10,034 nt of DNA from JAIBAI01 sp044238875 (GTDB lineage Bacteria > Bacteroidota > Bacteroidia > M30B66): contig JBIICM010000088.1 in the NCBI GenBank assembly GCA_044238875.1, positions 1-10,034 on the forward strand, read 5' to 3'. The notes beneath the pieces are model-generated. The model was not told the DNA's origin. It saw only the letters and a program-made list of their open reading frames with translations, and made no database searches. Below are positions 6,453 through 10,034 of the stretch, piece by piece. Position 1 is the first letter of the stretch. Every line of letters begins with the position of its first letter. Made by a program: the position numbers and the translations under genes.

Positions 6453-8855
6453 TTAGTTTTTCATAAACCGGTGAACACTCCTGCCTTCGGAGGAATTGAA
6501 TTCGATAAAGTATATGCCGGCCGGCAATGCTGAAACACCAATCTGATATTCAAATGGCTGTACGTTGAGGTTCAGCACTTTTGATAAAATGCTTTGTCCG
6601 GCCAGATTACGGATAAACATTGTGCAATTACCCTTTGTGTAAATTTCACCTGTCAGGTGCAGGTTTTCGGCATTTTGCCAGCAGCGTATATTGGTGCGTA
6701 GTGTTCCTGTTGCACCAGTGCTGGCAAATTTTCCAACGATTACATCTTTATCTATAGTGTCGCTGCCACAGCTGTTCGAAACAATAAGCCTTACCGGATA
6801 GGTATTATCGAAAGGAAATTCAAACGTAGGGTTTTGCTGGCTGCTGCTGCCATTTTGCTGGAAATACCAATTCCAGCCTGTGGCATGAAGTGACTGATCG
6901 CTAAACTGCACGTTATACCCCTGCTTTTGCTCATAGGAAAATGAAGCAACAGGCTGTGGATTAGCGGTAACAACAACAGGTTTGGATTTGAGTAAACAAC
7001 CCTGCGCAGTGGCGGCAGAAGCCTGATAGCTGCCAGATTTGTTAACAGCCAATGTATTACCGCCGGGCTGATTATTCCAGGTATAACCGGAATAACCCGG
7101 CTCAGCAGTGAGCAGTTGACTCTTTCCTTCACAAAAAGTAAGAGGGCCTGCAGGCTGCACGCTTAAAACCGAGTCGGCAGCGCCTATTGTGACTGAATAG
7201 CTGGTGGTATTTGCCTGCAAATCGGTAATTTCTGCGGTGTAGGTTCCTGCGCATAGATTGCTGATGCTCAGTCCGCTGCGGTTTCCGGGCTGCCAGTTAA
7301 CGGTATAGGGAGGCGTGCCGCCCTGTACCTGCAAATCAACCTTGCCTTTGCAGCTATTTGCGCAGGTTTTTTCTGATTCGGCAGAAACCAGCAAACGGCC
7401 GGCGCATAGATTTGTTTCCTGACCGCCTGTGGAGGTGGTTCCACCTGATGCTGCCGTAAAGTTGGCGGTTCCGGTGGTTCCCAGACCGGTCAGCCCGCCG
7501 CCGCTACCCATACTCTTACCGCCCTGCCGCTGCGGTAAGCAGGTGTTGCCGGCCTCATCAATACTGAAAATGCTAAGTTGATCATCAGCAGGGCCTGATG
7601 CTTTTGAGGTATAACCGGCCACAACAAATCCGCCCCCGAATGCCTCAACAATGGCCTGCCCGTTTTCCATGGTTTCTTCACCCACTACTTTCGACCATTC
7701 AGGCACACCGGAGGCATTTACTTTTAGAATAAAATATTCTGTGCCTTTCTGCACATTGGTGGCAAAGTCTTTCCTGAAAGCATAAGAATGCCCGCAAACA
7801 GCGTAACCACCATCTTTCGTCGCAATTACTTCCCTGAGGTAATCAGTTCCGTCGGCGCTGATGCCGGCGACGGTACCGCCACCAAAAAACCTCGACCAGG
7901 TATTATTGCCCTGTGCATCAAATTTCGACAGGTAATAATGCCAGTTGATACCTCCCGGAGCGTTGCATTCAACCCAGCCATTTTCGCAGGGCAAGGCTGC
8001 TTCTGCACCTACCAGAAAGCCACCATCGGCAGTAGCAATTACTGATTTTGCATAGTCATTAAAGTTACTGTTCGCATAGGGCTGGCTGATAATTTTTGTG
8101 GATAAGGCATTTCCGCTTGCATCAAACCTTGCCAGAAACAGTTCATTGGTATATTGAGATGAAGCCGGCATAGCCGCTGATCCGAAAAGTATAAAATCTC
8201 CGTTTTTCAATTCAGCTACCGCGTAACCAATATCTGTATAGTTTGCAAAACCGGCGCTGTTGCCATCAACCAGCTTGCTCCATTGTTGCTCGCCCTGTGC
8301 ATTGAGTTTGAGGAGAAACATATCCTGACCTTTTGCGGGAGATGATGCACTGATTCCGGCCAGCGCAAATCCGCCATCAGCGGTGGCTGTGATTTTCCAC
8401 GCCCTGTCTTCTCCAGCTCCTCCAAAGGTTTTGGTCCATAATACACTGCCTGAGCTGTCAACCTTCAGCACGTAAATATCGTCTTGTCCGGCACCAAATG
8501 AGGTGGTAGAACCTGCAATCACTACTGAGCCGCCATCAGCCTTTACCATTGACCGGGCTATATCGTTTCCGGTTCCGCCAATTGTTTTGGTCCAGATAAG
8601 TTTTCCTGCCTTGTTAAACCTGACTACATAAACATCCCCTGCACCAGCACCAAATGAATTTGTTTGACCGGCCACAACAAATGAACTGTCGGCCAGTTGA
8701 ACGATAGCATGACCGTATTCACCTCCGGGGCCACCAACAGTTCGGGCAAAAGGTGTTTGAGCGACTGATAAACCGTAAGTGCCTGCGAACATTAAAAGCA
8801 GTATTGCACGCATGCCATTAATTACGGGCAAAGCAAATGTTTTGAGTTTATTCAT
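6453..8855 (-). CDS. T9SS-exported multidomain protein (propeller, SprB-like, PKD-like, sorting domain)
   Basis: Probable cell-surface or secreted protein of 800 aa. Parts in order: a signal peptide (about residues 1-33, cleavage near SVAQ); seven repeats of about 50-60 aa (about 34-440), each with a DGGF-x-x-x-G core and most with a D-x-x-x-x-K-x-x-x-x-G-x-x-x-W ending, which suggests a seven-bladed beta-propeller; a Gly/Thr-rich linker (about 441-490); a SprB-like repeat (about 490-557, GGTPPYTVNW and LCAGTYTAEITD); an Ig-like region (about 573-634); a PKD-like domain (about 635-708); and a type A sorting domain (about 730-800, with LPAGIYFIEF near the end) for type IX export and anchoring. 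A longer reading from TTG 8876 is possible, but that TTG lies inside the -7 promoter box, so ATG 8855 is preferred. The role is unknown; adhesion or glycan binding is plausible. Confidence 0.92.
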   Translation of the reverse strand: MNKLKTFALPVINGMRAILLLMFAGTYGLSVAQTPFARTVGGPGGEYGHAIVQLADSSFVVAGQTNSFGAGAGDVYVVRFNKAGKLIWTKTIGGTGNDIARSMVKADGGSVVIAGSTTSFGAGQDDIYVLKVDSSGSVLWTKTFGGAGEDRAWKITATADGGFALAGISASSPAKGQDMFLLKLNAQGEQQWSKLVDGNSAGFANYTDIGYAVAELKNGDFILFGSAAMPASSQYTNELFLARFDASGNALSTKIISQPYANSNFNDYAKSVIATADGGFLVGAEAALPCENGWVECNAPGGINWHYYLSKFDAQGNNTWSRFFGGGTVAGISADGTDYLREVIATKDGGYAVCGHSYAFRKDFATNVQKGTEYFILKVNASGVPEWSKVVGEETMENGQAIVEAFGGGFVVAGYTSKASGPADDQLSIFSIDEAGNTCLPQRQGGKSMGSGGGLTGLGTTGTANFTAASGGTTSTGGQETNLCAGRLLVSAESEKTCANSCKGKVDLQVQGGTPPYTVNWQPGNRSGLSISNLCAGTYTAEITDLQANTTSYSVTIGAADSVLSVQPAGPLTFCEGKSQLLTAEPGYSGYTWNNQPGGNTLAVNKSGSYQASAATAQGCLLKSKPVVVTANPQPVASFSYEQKQGYNVQFSDQSLHATGWNWYFQQNGSSSQQNPTFEFPFDNTYPVRLIVSNSCGSDTIDKDVIVGKFASTGATGTLRTNIRCWQNAENLHLTGEIYTKGNCTMFIRNLAGQSILSKVLNLNVQPFEYQIGVSALPAGIYFIEFNSSEGRSVHRFMKN

Positions 8856-8873
8856 AACGAATTTTGTAAACAA

Positions 8874-8908
8874 CAAATGTATTCGCTTTAACTCAGCTTT
8901 TGATCAAA
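8874..8908 (-). promoter_or_regulatory. Bacteroidota-type promoter of the T9SS cargo gene
   Basis: On the - strand TTTG (8908-8905) is followed after 23 nt by TACATTTG (8881-8874), an exact fit to TAnnTTTG with a spacer at the long end of the known range. Transcription would start near 8867, about 12 nt before ATG 8855. The box covers the TTG at 8876 that could otherwise be read as the start codon. Confidence 0.58.
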
Positions 8909-8954
8909 GTTCGATAAATGGCCCCGGCATCAGTTTGTTGCTAAATGGCACATT

Positions 8955-9128
8955 ATGAGCGCATATTTGCAAAAGCGAAGGTTGATCCGGGTAATTGTGA
9001 TAAAATTTATCCTGTTAATCCAGCCTTTTCTGGAGACCATGAAAACAGTCAGAATTAATTACAAAAACTGGTATTTCTCGGAGTATGTTAAAGGTAGTTT
9101 AGGCCCCTGTCAAGGATTAAATCTATAA
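8955..9128 (+). CDS. Doubtful small ORF (57 aa)
   Basis: This short + strand ORF lies between two - strand genes and ends exactly where the DUF349 gene's stop begins. The product would have a basic start (MSAYLQKRRLIR), a short hydrophobic run (VIVIKFILLIQPFL) and a polar tail with one Cys. It resembles nothing I know. An internal ATG at 9039 would give a 29-aa version. No good promoter or ribosome binding site leads it; a one-mismatch -7-like box (CATATTTG, 8962-8969) lies inside the ORF, after the first ATG. Chance is the simplest explanation. Confidence 0.15.
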   Translation: MSAYLQKRRLIRVIVIKFILLIQPFLETMKTVRINYKNWYFSEYVKGSLGPCQGLNL

Positions 9129-10034
9129 CTATTCCTCTTTAAGAATTTTAAGCTGATCATTCAAGCCTGCAATTTCATGTTTGGCCTTGTCAATCTTTTT
9201 ATTGATTTCGAGTTTCAGCTCATCTGCAGCTTTTGAACGGCCAAGAAAGCCGATGTTGTTTTCCCAGGTTTGTATCTCTGCCTGAATTTTCCGGATTTTT
9301 TCCTGCAAGCCCTGCCGCTGATGGAAGAGTTTGTCCTTTCCTCCGGGTTGCTGTTTGATGTTGCTGACCTGCGCCCTGAAAAGCTGTCGGCGCGTGTCGG
9401 CATTTTCGGCTTTTAGCCGGGTGAATTGCTTGTCAATGGCAGATCGGTAGTCTTTTTGCAGTTTATCTTTTTCTTTTACCGGCACGTGACCAATTTCAAG
9501 CCATTCGGCCTGAAAGGCTTTTAATGCCTCAAAGTTATTCTGCGTATCGTCGCCCTGCTCAAATTGCTGAATACGATCAACCAGCTCACGCTTGCGCTGC
9601 AGGTTTTCTTCCTGACTTTGGTTGACATCTGAAAAATAAGATTTCCGGTGGTTATAAAACGCATCACAGGCCGTGCGGAAACGTTGCCATAGTTTCTCGG
9701 TATACTTTTTTGAAACCGGCCCTGTTTTTTTCCATTGTTCCTGTAATTCCTTCATGCGCTCTCCTGCTTTTTTCCAGTCGGTACTTTCTTTCAGGGCTTC
9801 AGCTTCCATGCAGAGGTCAACCTTTAGCTTATAGTGGTGAGCCTGAGATTCACGCAGGTTTTTGTAGAATTCTTCTTTTGCCTGATAAAAACCGTCGCGC
9901 AATTGCTTGAAGCGCTTCCAGGTTTGATCGTTATCTTTTTTTCCAGCAAATCCGGTTTTCTTCCACTCTTCGAGCAGCGCATTCATTTTTTCTGAAGCAT
10001 CCTGCCAGCCAGGGTGCGATGGGTAGGGAAGACC
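9129..10034 (-). CDS. DUF349 repeat protein, 5' part outside the window
   Basis: The reading frame stays open to the right edge, so 301 C-terminal residues are visible and the start is missing; the ATG at 9986 is internal. At least three DUF349 repeats are seen, each with a W-K-x-x-G core followed by a W-x-x-F helix: EEWKKTGFAGKK with TWKRF, EQWKKTGPVSKK with LWQRF, and the more diverged EWLEIGHVPVKEKDK with LQKDY. A charged coiled-coil region (about the last 80 residues, QGLQEKIRKIQAEIQ to the end) closes the protein. DUF349 proteins of this build are common and usually long (500 aa or more) in Bacteroidota. They are cytoplasmic by appearance, as no membrane segment is visible, and their molecular role is not established. 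Confidence 0.93.
   Translation of the reverse strand, partial: GLPYPSHPGWQDASEKMNALLEEWKKTGFAGKKDNDQTWKRFKQLRDGFYQAKEEFYKNLRESQAHHYKLKVDLCMEAEALKESTDWKKAGERMKELQEQWKKTGPVSKKYTEKLWQRFRTACDAFYNHRKSYFSDVNQSQEENLQRKRELVDRIQQFEQGDDTQNNFEALKAFQAEWLEIGHVPVKEKDKLQKDYRSAIDKQFTRLKAENADTRRQLFRAQVSNIKQQPGGKDKLFHQRQGLQEKIRKIQAEIQTWENNIGFLGRSKAADELKLEINKKIDKAKHEIAGLNDQLKILKEE

Noticed and set aside
6791..8461. Several - and + strand ORFs inside the T9SS cargo gene
   Set aside because: The frame of the cargo gene has clear repeats and domains throughout; the others are out-of-frame shadows with low-complexity content.
7536..8756. Tandem DNA repeat or duplication in the propeller region
   Set aside because: The repeats are seen at protein level only; the DNA units have diverged too far to be a recent tandem array.
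8856..8876. TTG start at 8876 giving seven more residues on the T9SS protein
   Set aside because: It falls inside the TACATTTG promoter box, and the signal peptide is complete from ATG 8855.
9129..9986. DUF349 gene starting at ATG 9986
   Set aside because: The frame stays open to the window edge and the residues before this ATG (WQDASEK) fit the start of a DUF349 repeat, so the ATG is internal.

Overview
The window looks like chromosomal, core-genome DNA of a member of the Bacteroidota. Four things point there: a secreted protein with a SprB-like repeat, a PKD-like domain and a C-terminal tail of the type IX secretion kind; a DUF349 repeat protein and a two-domain universal stress protein of the form common in this phylum; -7 promoter boxes fitting the Bacteroidota consensus TAnnTTTG; and almost no Shine-Dalgarno sequences. 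No mobile element, tRNA, rRNA, CRISPR array or phage gene was seen.

Left part (1-4176, + strand): a tight four-gene run, rnpA - yidD - S41 C-terminal processing peptidase - LTA-synthase-like membrane sulfatase/phosphotransferase. rnpA and yidD overlap by 50 nt in different frames. The peptidase follows after 7 nt, and the sulfatase-like gene probably starts at a TTG inside the peptidase's 3' end. The run reads as a cell-envelope and RNA-processing operon whose promoter lies left of the window. The sulfatase-like protein carries Ser where I expect the catalytic Thr.

Middle part (4184-6420, - strand): a two-domain universal stress protein, convergent with the sulfatase-like gene and with a good promoter of its own; a 58-aa Cys-rich basic protein; a 103-aa unrecognised protein; and a 182-aa helical protein that resembles a conserved hypothetical family of the Bacteroidota.

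Right part (6453-10034, - strand): an 800-aa T9SS-exported protein (signal peptide, about seven propeller-like repeats, SprB-like, Ig-like and PKD-like domains, sorting domain) with its own promoter, then the 3' part of a DUF349 gene that runs off the right edge. The 8856-9128 gap holds that promoter and a doubtful 57-aa ORF on the + strand.

I see no clearly new system. The points most worth checking are the altered active site of the sulfatase-like protein, the small Cys-rich protein, and the two uncharacterised small genes beside the T9SS cargo.
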